DNA of 64,000 nt from Maniola hyperantus (lineage: Eukaryota; Arthropoda; Insecta; Lepidoptera; Nymphalidae), in assembly GCF_902806685.2 (NCBI RefSeq), contig NC_048554.1, forward strand, positions 806,001 to 870,000, read 5' to 3'. The number at the start of each line of letters is the position of its first letter. The first letter of the stretch is position 1. Below are positions 34,289 through 45,509 of the stretch, piece after piece. Both the position numbers and the translations under genes were made by a program. The notes beneath the pieces are model-generated. The model did not search any database. It was not told the origin of the DNA and saw only the letters and a list, made by a program, of their open reading frames with translations.

Positions 34289-35446
34289 TGTTTATGGTCA
34301 ACCCCGGCGAAGTTGGATCCGGCAGCTAGTTTTAAAATAAATACAAAATGGCTTTTTTTTACTTTGAAAAATAATGCACCGGCTCTCAGACCATAACTTT
34401 GTTGTCTTGGGGCGGACACTCGCTCAATTTTAACGAATAATAAAATTCTAGCGAGTCCGTGTGAGGTGAACGAATTGTGATATAAATTGACCTAAATTAA
34501 GATTAAAATGTTGAAAATCATCTGCCATGCATGTGTGTTTTTTCGTAATGAAAATAATTAATTAATAATTAATTGATGGAAAAAATTATCAAAAAAAAAT
34601 TATATATATTGTAATAATAATAAATACCTAGATAATAAATGTTATTGTTCTAAATCTCCGAAAAGTAAATTAGGAGAGTTTTATGGTAAAAGACCAAAAT
34701 TAAATTGTACTTTTGCTTAAAAAAAGTGTTAGTTGTCTCCTGGCCTATATTATATGAAATATTCAAAAGAATCAATAGGCACCTTCTAGGCAGACGCACT
34801 CCACCTTAGACTCCATCATTGCCTATATGTTGTGATTGCAGTCTAGTGCATGCCTATGTTATGCCTATAGTTAAAAAAAAACTATATTTGATTCGATTAA
34901 TTCGTTGCTACAACCGCCTATGGTTTTGTTTGGATTAAATTAGGGTAATCTTGCTGTAACTGCATTTTAGCCACTAGTGTAAGAGTGTTGGCCAATCAGA
35001 GGGGATTGTTATCATCTGTAGCTGACTGCGTCTACAATTGCGATTGACAGGACCAGGAGTATAAGCACCTAGTGGAATAGTTATACCGCTGCTAAAATGT
35101 ATTGAAATTATCTACTTTTTTATGCTAGTCATAATCTAAACATTAAACAGCTCTCCAGTAAAATCGACAATTATATGTGAAATAAGCCATGGATATAATA
35201 TTGTGGTCCATAATCTTTAGGGTACAAGTCCAAGTTTTAAGTAACTACTTTATCAAATTTCTCGCCTAATTTATTAGTCAGGGTTTTAGGGAATTATTAT
35301 AAATACTCTGTATTCGCCCTTAGTTAATCGCAGAGGTGCTTTGTTCGTGCTAGTTCACTGGTTTCTTATGTTCGTTGTATATTACGTGTAATGTTAGAGT
35401 AATTGCTTGCGTGTCGGACTTGATGACCGCTCCGAATTTGGCTCTG

Positions 35447-36957
35447 AGGCTGAAATCTATAGAGCGTCCTTTGACTTTGCTCAGACTTAAGTTTCAGTTA
35501 AAACGAGACAGATTTATGTCAGCGATATAACACTGTCTCATTTTAACATTGTCTTAAGTCTGAGCATTGTCAAACTATAGATCTTAGCCTGAGGCTGAGA
35601 TATTCTATTGAGTGCAATTTGACTTTCATCAGACTTAAAGCTAAAACGAGACAGGTTTATAGCAGAGGCACAAATCTGTCTCATTTTAACTCTTTCAGGG
35701 TTAGTTTTACTCTCTATAAAGTTAATACGAGACAGACTTATGCAGAGATATAAGCCTGTCTCGTTTTAATTTTGTCTTAAGTCTGAGCAAATCCGTAAGT
35801 GCGCTCTATAGATTTCAGCTTTAGTAAAGTCCGAGCAAAGTCAAAGTACACTCCATAGATCTGTTCTTTTCTCTTGCTTGAAGCAGTCATGACTGATGGT
35901 TTCAAACTGCGACTGCATAGCAAACTAAAATCTTCCTTTCATTGTCATACACGCGACTGTTCGAACAGTCGCGATCGCTTCAAGCAGTTGCGATCGTTTT
36001 GAGCAGTCCATGGTGTAAGATGTATGTAGGGTAAACTGCGTACGCATCACAACCAAGTTCGCAGCGATCATCAAGTTTGGCGCGAGTTGTAATAATTTTA
36101 CGTTCGCCCGCTATGCGATGTAGCGATTGTCGGAATCTATATATAGTGCCTGATCATTGTACATTGTACTATCACATGTTTTGTTTTAATTCGCCTGAAT
36201 AATCGTTTATGTGTAATACGTCAATTGCTATGGCAATATGCATTTTCCTTGGTGCGTATGAACGAAATAGGTTCTTTAAGGTGGAATCATACTTATAACT
36301 CGTGATCCACTTCGTCGCATCACGGTGATTAGTGCGTTTCTGGTCATAGAAATTGACGTGTTAAACTTCTAATTAATTTAGATTGATCTAATTGAATATA
36401 CATATTTAATTAAATATTTTGGTGATGTTTTACCTATATCTACTAGGGGGTTGATTTGATTGAGCAAGACACTCGATATTATTTTAGTCTTCAATAAGAC
36501 GATTGCCTTTAGTTTTACAATGTTGGGCGCCTACTTATTATAGTACCCGGCAGGAAAGAAAACACACCGAACTTTAGAAAGAGACAATCCTACGATTGTT
36601 TCTTACGAACACAAGACAACGCTTTACGAAACCGAAGGTGCCAATTATCTTTTTCTGAAGTTCTTGCCGGGTAACTGTACATTTATGACGAAAAGGAGTG
36701 TTAAATCATATTTATTTTGACGTTTCGATACATGAATTGAATGATAGATACTCGAAATCTATCAATGTTTTCGAGATGCGCAAATGCGTACTAAGTCTTC
36801 GGAAGTTTTTTGCGTTTGTTTTGAGTTGTTTCGCACTTCGACTTCGCTCAGATTTAAGTCTGTTAAAACGAGATATATATCGCTGACATATGTCTCGTTT
36901 TAACTGAAGCTTAAGTCTGAACAAAGTCAAAGTACGGTCTATAGATCTCACCCTAAG
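35447..36957. mobile_element. Cluster of palindromic MITEs
   Basis: At least three fold-back elements: 35447-35596, 35597-35840 and 36838-36957. Each has GACTTTG-TCAGACTTAAG-like arms, AAAACGAGACA near the middle and ATAGATCTCA-like ends. Half of another lies at 11336-11386. Confidence 0.65.
36544..36673. mobile_element. 130-bp TIR element with TA at both ends
   Basis: TACCCGGCAGGAA and TTCTTGCCGGGTA are inverted with one mismatch. The ends include TA, as in Tc1/mariner-type insertions. Confidence 0.7.
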
Positions 36958-38521
36958 TAAGAGGGGTTGTAATTATCGCAATGATCGCTTAAAAAATCAC
37001 AATCGAGTGTGTTGCCCAATGAAACCCGCAGTCTGATTAGTAATGTCCGTTTTGTAGGGTTTTGAAATATATTTGTCGCATGGTTTATGTTTTACTAGAA
37101 ATATTTGTACATTGTATTGTATATTTATAAACTTATCTTTTTTTTGCTTTGCCTAAATAATAGTGGAATTATTTTTGTATAAAATGGAGGTAGCTTGGTC
37201 GAAGTCTTCGGCTAAAAGTTGTACTGTTTACATAGGTGCGAAATTCCGACCGAAACTTTCGCTATGATAATTTGATTGCTATATCTTAGTACATTTTGTA
37301 CGATATCGTATGCGATTTTGTTACTACAAAATTGACAGAATTTGTGGACAAAAGAATTTTTATTATCATACAAAGTTACAGCCGAAATTTCGCATTTGTT
37401 TGAGAGTTGGATATATCATCCTCATCAAGAAAAAAAATAGTATTGACACTACAAAAAATGTTCCCGTGTTTACAGTTGCCTGTTATTAAAAGATTAATAA
37501 TGATTTATATACAAAAGTTTTGAAACATAAACCAATAGCCTCAACAATGTGTATCATTTTTTCAAGCTTTTTAAGCCTTGTTTACATTAAGAGAGTTCCT
37601 AATTTCAAAGCCCGAAGCGACTTGAGACTTCTCGGGAGGAACTGTTTCAATGTAAACGAGGCTTTATGTCCTAACGAAGTAACTCCGAAGTTCCTATCTC
37701 ACCGACTAATGAATAAAATTGTAATCCCATTAAAAAAATTAAATAAAAATACAATACAAGTTGGTGATTTTTTTCTACTGTTTTTTAAAAATAAATAATG
37801 TACCACCGAAGCCTTATTATCGAAAACTTTGGGAAATATCAAAAATTAGGATGAAATACCTGTCATAATCAATTTTTAAATGATTTTTGAACACATTAAC
37901 CCCTCGACATTCAGTCCCTAGTTACGGCCCTGGGTTCGTAAAATTGTTACTATTGATTGTTTTAAAACTAATTTTGATCAATGTACTGTTGGATATTCTT
38001 TATCGGATTTATATTTAACTGCTAAATAATTGCTATAAAGGGAATTTTGACTGTAACCCCCATGTAAAATAAAAATAATGTTCTTTTTTACAATATTTTG
38101 AGCGTAGGAAAGCGCGAGCATAGATTCCTCAGTAGACAGTATATTTATAAGTTTATAGATACGTTTATTTGGGAAATAGTTTTTGGCTGATTTTGAAAAT
38201 AAATATTTATAATCCGAAAGCGAGATATCACATCTTTTATTAATACAATTTATTAATAATAACTTAATTAGTTACATTATTAAGTACCTACTGATTGATA
38301 TATTTAACTTTACACAACCGTTGTTGTAAAATTAATTATATGAAATGTCATGAAAATTAAAACTTAAACCGTAAAATATGAATATTTTCTAAAATCTTAT
38401 GAATTACCCCGAGGGGTAGTGAGTCCAAATACTGAACTATAAGTACAATTTTTTATCTTAAAAATAAGATGATGGACTATATTAATATAAATGAGCTACT
38501 TACAGATAAACTTATCTCAGT

Positions 38522-38860
38522 ATTTTATTTTATAACTTTACGAGTCTGCTTCAATTTTTAAGATGGGGTTCAACCCCTCTAATAATATGTACCTTACGGC
38601 CACCCTCTATTGGTAACAATAATTGTTTATTAAAATACATTTTAATACAACAGAGATAAAAAACTTAAGATTTGGCACTTCTTAGTCTAAATTTTATTTT
38701 ATAACTTTACGAGTCTGCTTCTATTTTTAAGATGGGGTTCAACCCCCCAATAATATATACCTTACGGCCACCCTCTATTGGTAACAATTGTTTATTAAAA
38801 TACATTTTAATACAACAGAGATAAAAAACTTAAGATTTGGCACTTCTTAGTCTAAATATA
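38522..38860 (+). repeat. 169-bp tandem duplication
   Basis: TTTTATTTTATAACTTTACG to GGCACTTCTTAGTCTAAA occurs twice (38522-38690, 38691-38860) with small differences. A Helitron-like start follows the second copy. Confidence 0.85.
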
Positions 38861-39034
38861 TAAAATGAAAAGCTCAAACTTCTGGACGGATCGGGCTGAA
38901 ATTTGGCATGCAGATAGCTATTATGACATAGGCATCCGCTAAGAAAGGATTTTTGAAAATTCAACCCCTAAAGGGGTACAATAAGGGTTTGAAATTTGTG
39001 TAGACCACGCGGACAAAGTCGCGAGCATAAGCTA
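38851..39034 (+). mobile_element. Helitron-like element with the (GACT)n part deleted
   Basis: TCTAAATATATAAAATG joins straight to AAAAGCTCAAACTTCTGG, then the normal body and GCGAGCATAAGCTA. Confidence 0.65.
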
Positions 39035-39099
39035 TTTTTATTATAAACTTCAATTTGGGCAGGCAGCAATGTCTTACAGCATTTGAGGAAGGGAGAATT

Positions 39100-39443
39100 G
39101 GGTATTTGACAACATCAGAAATAAATTATTTTTCAGTGACTATTAAATAGAGCGTCTTCCAAAATACGTAAAATCCACGTCCTTTATTGGTTTTAAGTGT
39201 AATAACCATTTTGAATTATCGATTAAACTAAAAAAGCACGTCAAGTGATTGTGACGTCACACACTGGTATTTCATAGAATCTCTCATACTAAGCGCGCGT
39301 TTTGACGTTTCAAATACAAATACAAATTTCTTTATTACGAATCTGGGTAAACAGTGGAGATGTTACAAAAAAAAAAGGTACAGCCAAATTCTGCCTATTA
39401 CGTTTGATAAAAAGTTACTGATTTGACTAGTTGTCAAATACCG
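39100..39443. mobile_element. MITE with GGTATTTGACAA ends, copy 2, carrying a 90-bp insertion
   Basis: Same body as 15150-15395, interrupted at 39311-39400 by a block (TTTCTTTATTACGAATCTGG onward) bounded by CGTTT on both sides. The block resembles the reverse of 32578-32650. Confidence 0.75.
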
Positions 39444-39904
39444 TATTGGGTCTTGGACTGTAGTAATAAAATGATGTGATTTTTTTGTACTTATAGTGGT
39501 AGTTATGGGGCTAGAATTATAAAAAAGATTTTTTTTAACAACATGATTTTTATTTGATTTTAACATAAATTAATTTATTAACGACACAATCACAATGCAT
39601 AAACGGCAAATTTTTTTAACAAAAATTTATTTTCCAGCAGAATTATAGAATTTTTAGGTTAAAAATTGAAAATATTTGTCGCATTTTGACGCCATTATTT
39701 GCTTTCCCTACAGCGTGACGTTAATAATTAAATATGCTAAAAATATAAAAAACATGTTTTTTTAAATTATCCGCTAAACAAATATTACATCATTTTATAA
39801 CACAAAATAATCATTTTCAATAAATAAAATGCGATTCGATGCTGACAATGTTATTACACCCTTAACAATAACAATCGAAGATTAAACCAAAACCGTCCAA
39901 AAGA

Positions 39905-42900
39905 TCAGAAAACCTGATCATCCGTTTCTCTCAACAGCGACTCAAACATAGCCACAACATTATCTATCCCTTCCCTAAAGTTTGTATCCACACGGATATT
40001 GTCCTCTTCATTAAAGAACGCGTGCGCAAAGTCTATTATTTTGACCGTCCCCCACGGGTTGGGAGAGGGGCTATCACTCGCTAACTGATCTAAAGTAGCC
40101 CGATAGTTCATCTTAATTTTTGACAGCTTATCTTCATAGTTGTGTTCGAAGGAGTGGTTATGGTTGAATCTTTCTAATGCCTCGCTCCAAGGGGATTTAG
40201 TAACCGGAGGGGGGGAAAAGGTTTTTTGGGCGAGGGTCATGGAGGAAATGGGCACGGAGTTAACTTTTCTATAGACGGGTCCTTTGGAAGAGATTTGTCC
40301 ACTGAAGTTTGAGCCAGAAGCTGGATTGTGGAGGGAATGGATGGATTTTCTTCTAGGTACAGCAGGCACGCGGCATTTGAGTCCCGACCTGGAAGAAATG
40401 GTAAAAAATTAAAATTAATGTTATCAAAATCAGATATGTGGAGATCCATAGGAGAACCAAAGTAACCGACAGCTCAACGGGTTGCGAAGGTAAGAAGCGA
40501 GCTCGCACTGGAATACTCGCCACTATCATCATCATCATGATCAACCCATCACCGGCTCACTACAGAGCACGGGTCTCCTCTCAGAGTGAGAAGGGTTTTG
40601 GCTATAGTCTACCACGCTGGCCATGCAATTAATTGCCATTATTGCAAATAAAACATCTGACTGACGCTAGAGGTCAACGAACGTCGTGAAAGTAGGCAAC
40701 TCTGAGTCAATGCTGCGTCGTAAGCGGGGCATTGACCCGAGTTTTGCACGCTATACACTGCTGGTTTGAAAAATTCTAAATCAGTAAAAGTACAAAACGA
40801 GGCAAATGGTTATTTTTATCGGATTGTGTTTAGGTAGTATAACAATAACGCTAAGTTTTTGCTAACGTTCTGGTTACACCTTGCATACGTCACTGTTAAG
40901 GAAGTTCATACTCACGTGAGGACATCGTTCTCTCCGCAGCAGTCCCTCAGCCTCGCGGCGTCGTACACCAGCAGTAAGGAGGTGGAGTAGAGAGTGACGG
41001 CGGTTTGTCGCGCCGCCCACTTCTGCACGCTCCACAGGGACGACAGGAACTGCAGGATGAGAGCTCGACACAGGCTCGAACCCAGGCCATTGAGGAAGTT
41101 CTTAATTGCTGAAAAAGGATACAAGTTCGTTTGTCCTTTAATCGCGTCGCAACGGTGCAACGGATTGACATGATTTTTTGCACGGGTATAGATAAAGACC
41201 TGGAGAGTAATAAAATCTACTTTTTATACCGGAAAGAGTTCCCACGAGATCTTTATGAAACCTAATTCCATGCGGACGAAGTCGCGGGCATCAGCTAGTT
41301 GTAGATATAAAGTACGTTCAATATCAGGCAAGAAAGACTATATATCGAACTTAAGAAAGAGATTGTGGCAATCTTCACATATAGACTAGAAAACGGTAGA
41401 TACTAAAACTACAAAATGAGTCCAAATGGTTATCCATTTGCCTCATTTTGTAGTTTAGTATTTTTCAAACCCGCAATGTATAGCGTCCTAAACTGGGGTC
41501 AATGCCCCACCTACGACGTGGCACTGACTCCGAATGGCCTACTTACGCAAAGTTCGTTGGCCTCTAGCGTCAGTCAGATGTTTTATTTGCAAAGTATCGT
41601 GAACTTTTACATAATCTAAAGTAATCATCAGTACTATCACTTGTCTTCGTTTTTGCTAGTGTTCTGGTTACACCCTGTATAGTAAGATAACTCACCCGCT
41701 CTAACCATGGAGCCATGCAACTTTTTGCCGTACTCCTTGTTGTACTTCTGCAGCTTGCCAGTCGCCAGCTTGTAGACCTGGTAGCCGGGGATGCAGAAGC
41801 TGAACTCCTCTTTGCACTGCGCGTATTTGCTCTCCTCCCGCCTTATCTTATCCAGCGATGCGAGGGGGTCCCATGTTCTTTTGCCTGAAAAAGTAAGACG
41901 AGAAAAGAAGAGTAATCTTATTTTTCTTCAATGTTTCTGGTACAAATAAATTAAATAAAAATAAAAAACAATACTTGTCTCATAACTGACTTAAGGCTGT
42001 AAAATACTTTGGTCTGCTTCTGGCTTCTGCTAAACAATGGCACCGATTCCGTTGTCTTTCTTTAAACTAAATTTAGAGTATTTGCATCCATTTATTTTTA
42101 ACAATGCTAAAAAGGGACAAAACATAAACTTTACATTGAAAGACTCTAAATTTTAGTGCACGCTACAAAAAACAGTAGGCTCGTGACTGTGCGCTGCCCC
42201 CCCCCCCCCCCCCCTAAAGGAAACGTATCCCCAATGCGTTTCCGTAATTAAAAAAAATGATACTCACCAATTTTAACATCCATAATACAAGGATCCAACA
42301 TCCTCTCAGAGAGATCTTCCAGCATGATGTACTCCTGCTCGAACCCGTTGTACGTGAACTTCTTACAGCCGTAGTACTTGGGCACGTACTTCCTCAGCTC
42401 CACCAGCTCGGGGTTGGTGGACGCCGACACTCGGTTGTAGAAGTCCACTTCACGTTTCTGGGACTCTTTCAGGATGGGCTTTAGGATTCTACCGTTGCTG
42501 CATTGGAGCAAGCCTGGAAAATAACTATTTAAACTATCTTTGTACAATGTAATTAAGCCACACCAGCCAAATCTACCAATTTAAGTTAATGTGAGATGGG
42601 CATTTAAGGGCACTTACATATAATATTTTAACTAGCTAGTTAATAGGACTTTAGTAATGAAATGATGTGATATTTTGTAAAGCGGTAGTTTACGGGGCTA
42701 GAATTCATTATGAAAGAGAATAATTTTAAAAAAGTCATGCATTTTATTTATTTTTAAAATTTATAGGCTAGTTGACACTTTTTTTAAGTAGGTCTTAAAT
42801 GGTTAATATTTGTCCTATTAGATCAAAAAAATGAACACTATATTTTTTTGCGCCCTAAAAACCGTAAAACTTTAATTTAAAAATATAATTTTCTTAGACA

Positions 42901-44247
42901 GGTGAAAAAACTGTCGGCCATGTTTGGCCGATAGATTGTCTGTGCTCTGACGTCATGCATTTGTAAACAACAGCATAACCTCCCAAAGTTTAAAAAACAT
43001 GACTTCTATGCTAGTTTACATGAAAAATATAGTAATTATCGTTATTGTATCATCCGAGAATGTAAAAACGCATCGATAAAGACCACAGGAAAGTTGTGGA
43101 TTAGAGTGCCCAGTGAAATAAATATACGTAACACGCGAAGACTTGCTTAAAAGGATCCTATATCACTAACGACTGCAACCCAAATTTATTTTTGCAAAGA
43201 TCACTTTGTTGTAAGTCTTACTTAATAACTTATTCAATTTATAAAGAGAAAACGATAATTTTTTACGTTAACTATGAGTTTTTAGAAATATATAAAAACT
43301 AGCTTATGCTCGTGACTTCGCCCGCGTGGACTTCATAAATTTCAAACCCACATTTAACCCACTCAGGAGTGGAATTTCCTAGTGGATACCTTCTCTTTAC
43401 CTACAAAGAACACACCCACCAAATTTCATGTATCTAGGACCAGCTGTTTAGATGTTTAGGCTGTGCGTTGATGTAAGTCAGTCAGGACTTGAAATTTTAT
43501 ATATATGGATACTACGTTAGTCAATAGGGATGACATTTCTTTGTTTACATATTTAATGACTTCACATCATGGCTGACAGCGTTTTCTGAGTTTCAAATAA
43601 AAATAAAAACTGTATTTTTTTAAATTGGATTTATATATCCATCCTGCGTTTTTAATAATTGTTATTGTTATATTTCTTTGTCTTAAGCAAAATACTATAA
43701 TAAATAATCATTTATTGGACGAAATTAGATATGAGTCAAGTAGCCTATTACGTCACAATGCTTAAACGTCAACTATTTTCAAATTTTTAAACATAAAAAT
43801 AGAGTCAGCTCGCACTTTAGGTACCTACCGATTTTTTTTGAATAAATTCATTTTCTTTCTTTCTTTTTTTAACTTTTATCTAAGAATAGAAAAATCAGGA
43901 ATTTATTGGCCTACAGCCATGGCTATCACGTCGTTCTAGAATCTAGATGGAACCTTACCTAGAAACTTTTTCTCCGACTTGTCGTTCCTATGCCCTGCAA
44001 CCTGCATCTCGTAGGCTTGCACCTCGAGCGGCGCGGACGGTATTGCCAGGGGCTTCGCCATCACCTCTTCCTGCCTGCGGAGGTTGTAATGCACCTGTGG
44101 AGCGCATACACAGTCAGCAACATAGCTAGGTCGACTATGGGCGGCCTAGCTTTGTTGCTGACTGTACTAAGTAAATGTCACCTGATATATGGACCTCTGC
44201 CGTCGCAGCGCCTTGCGTTCCTTGGGTCTGTCCGCCACATCACTCAT
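39905..44247 (-). CDS. IPMK: Inositol polyphosphate multikinase (IPMK/Ipk2), 6 exons
   Basis: Exons 44247-44182, 44094-43959, 42513-42268, 41884-41696, 41108-40916 and 40388-39905 join in phase to 437 codons (human IPMK 416). The enzyme phosphorylates inositol tris- and tetrakisphosphates on the way to IP5 and IP6 and acts in nucleus and cytosol. Family marks: EMQVAGHRNDK near residue 55, the inositol-kinase signature PCIMDVKIG (P-x3-D-x-K-x-G) closing exon 3, the ATP-site STSLLLVYD in exon 5 and the catalytic IIDFAHAF (IDF motif) near the C-terminus. AELRKY-like LVELRKYVPKYYG precedes the substrate-binding motif, as in IPMK rather than the longer IP6 kinases. The start is the ATG of exon 1 (MSDVADRPKERK). 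An insert of about 100 residues between the SLL and IDF blocks is low-complexity and Ser/Pro-rich. Inverted repeats flank exon 5. Confidence 0.93.
40645..40825 (+). repeat. Inverted-repeat arm A, in IPMK intron 5
   Basis: CAAATAAAACATCTGACTGA through CAAAACGAGGCAAATGG matches the reverse complement of 41430-41602 at roughly four-fifths identity by eye. The two arms bracket IPMK exon 5. Confidence 0.8.
40856..40884 (+). repeat. Short direct repeat near two IPMK donors
   Basis: TTGCTAACGTTCTGGTTACA here and TTGCTAGTGTTCTGGTTACA at 41654-41673 both lie 20-40 bp downstream, in transcript sense, of an IPMK exon. They may be termini of the inverted-repeat element pair. Confidence 0.5.
41401..41602 (-). 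repeat. Inverted-repeat arm B with terminal hairpin, in IPMK intron 4
   Basis: This is the reverse-oriented partner of 40645-40825. Its left end (41401-41460) is itself a near-perfect fold-back: TACTAAAACTACAAAATGAG and CTCATTTTGTAGTTTAGTA around a TTAT loop. Confidence 0.8.
42197..42214 (+). repeat. Homopolymer of 18 C
   Basis: An uninterrupted run of C in IPMK intron 3, about 50 bp from the donor of exon 3. Its length may not be reliable in the assembly. Confidence 0.9.
42766..43745 (+). mobile_element. Longer TIR element with a THAP-like exon remnant and a nested Helitron-like copy
   Basis: It has the same inverted ends and TA flanks as 30854-31330. The extra middle contains an open stretch (43034-43210) with C-x4-C (YCIIRECKN), a proline after RV (IRVPSE), and CKDHF followed by a GT-AAGT donor. 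This is the C2-CH layout of a THAP DNA-binding domain, found in transposases and host proteins. An in-frame TAA at 43148-43150 breaks it. A reversed Helitron-like copy sits at 43299-43508. The element lies in IPMK intron 2. Confidence 0.65.
43034..43210 (+). pseudogene. THAP-domain-like transposase exon, broken by a stop
   Basis: About 59 codons: zinc ligand pair in CIIREC, then the PSE block, then the second pair in CKDHF, followed immediately by a consensus donor. One stop codon lies two-thirds of the way along, and the aromatic residue usual before it is missing. The stretch is read as a dead transposase exon; the THAP call rests on a few residues. Confidence 0.55.
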
Positions 44248-44441
44248 TTAGTATCACTCCTGCAACAATTTCAGAAACACCCTCTATGTACTGGCTCTTG
44301 TAAACAGTTGTCTGTCTGTCGGCATTTTATAGGATACTAGCTGATGCCCGCGACTTCGTCCGCGTGGATTTAGGTTTTTAAAAATCCCGTGGGAACTCTT
44401 TGATTTTCTAGGATAAAAGTAGCCTATGCCCCTATTTCCAG

Positions 44442-44507
44442 GTCTTAAACTCAACATGCAAATCACGTCGATCCGTTACGACGTGATTTGCATGTTGAGT
44501 TTAAGAC
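44442..44507. repeat. Perfect 29-bp inverted repeat, 8-bp loop
   Basis: GTCTTAAACTCAACATGCAA and the rest of the left arm (44442-44470) are exactly complemented by 44479-44507. The loop is ATCCGTTA. It lies at the junction of a Helitron-like fragment and a LINE tail. Confidence 0.9.
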
Positions 44508-44509
44508 GT

Positions 44510-44878
44510 GTAATATTTTATAATAAAATTCCACAAGCAATTTTAGACTTGCCTTTACACAAGTTTAAAAAATGTGTTAAAAGTATGCTCCTAAAAAAAG
44601 CATATTATGCAGTCGCAGACTATGTAAACGATAAAAAAGCTTGGATTTGACTCGCTCCAGCAATGCACGGGGCTGCAATGGCTTGTATAGTACGGTATAA
44701 TAAAATTGTAAATTGAAAAATTAAAAAGAGCAACCGCCGAGTTTCTTGCTGGTTCTTCTCGGTAGGAACGGCATTCCGAACCAGTGGTAAATTAAAACTA
44801 CCTGACTATTCATAAGCACTTTTAAAAAGTTTACATGAATAAAAAAACATTCTATTCTATTCTATTCTATTCTATTGA
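44510..44878 (+). mobile_element. LINE 3'-end fragment with (ATTCT)n tail
   Basis: An open stretch encodes FYNKIPQAILDLPLHKFKKC, typical of the C-terminus of non-LTR reverse transcriptases. It is followed by an AACCGCCGAGTTTCTTGCTG tail and TTCTA repeats. Other tails of this family: 3660-3806, 52166-52397, 52860-53008 (+) and 14336-14412, 16555-16675 (-). Confidence 0.7.
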
Positions 44879-45030
44879 AGGACAAACCAACAAACAAACA
44901 CACTTTCACATTTATAATTGTGGTAGTGATATTTCGGAGAGTGTGCTAAAGAAGTATTCGACCTCGTTCCTCCCTCGCCATTTTACCTAAGTACTATCGA
45001 ACCGCGAGGCATGGCCAAGGCCTGCACCCC

Positions 45031-45509
45031 TCATCATCACGATTAACCCATCGCCGGCTCACTACAAAGCACGGCGGGGTGATTACGTAAAACGTTCCAG
45101 TAGCGACAGCAACAGCAGTGCGACAGTTCATTTGCTGTCTCTCTTCTTCTTCATCTTATTTTGCTTTGTGGCTATTGCTGTCTCTCTCTAGCCCAACGTT
45201 TGACAGCAATGATCGCGAGATTTAAGCCTGTCGCGAGATACGTACGTAATCACCCCGCGAGTCTCCTCTCAGAGAGGGTTTTTTGCATAGTCCACCACTC
45301 TGGCCATGTGCGGATTAGTCGACTTCACACACCTTTGAGAACATTAAAGACATGCAAGTTTCCTTACGATGTTTTCCTTCACCGTTAAAGCAAGTGATAT
45401 TTAATTTCTGAAACGCATATAACTCTGAAAAGTTAGAGGTGCGTGCCCAGGATCGAACCCCCGACCTTCGATTAGAAGGCGGACGTCCTAGCCACTCTAT
45501 CGCAGCTCA
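45031..45509 (-). mobile_element. tRNA-derived SINE, reversed, interrupted by a TIR element
   Basis: The right end has the reversed tRNA-like head (GATCGAACCCCCGACC, box B in reverse) and the left end the SINE tail (ACCCATCGCCGGCTCACTAC). A 183-bp element at 45075-45257 splits it. Confidence 0.75.
45075..45257. mobile_element. MITE nested in the SINE
   Basis: Perfect 15-bp terminal inverted repeats, CGGGGTGATTACGTA and TACGTAATCACCCCG, inside the SINE 45031-45509. No coding potential. The target duplication could not be settled. Confidence 0.8.

Larger units (their letters stand above)
31982..39904. other. Intergenic region between ZFAND4 and IPMK
   Basis: About 7.9 kb of AT-rich DNA without a recognisable gene. 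It holds TIR elements (32387-32543, 36544-36673, 39100-39443), a ~90-bp direct repeat (32976-33065 and 33333-33425), a palindromic MITE cluster (35447-36957), Helitron-like copies (34081-34288, 38851-39034) and a 169-bp tandem duplication (38522-38860). Parts could be long 3' UTR of ZFAND4. Confidence 0.7.

Noticed and set aside
36698..36886. Small protein gene
   Set aside because: The frame overlaps a palindromic MITE and shows no family resemblance or splice context.
37520..37798. 92-codon open frame
   Set aside because: AT-rich, ends in a lysine/phenylalanine low-complexity run; no similarity recognised.
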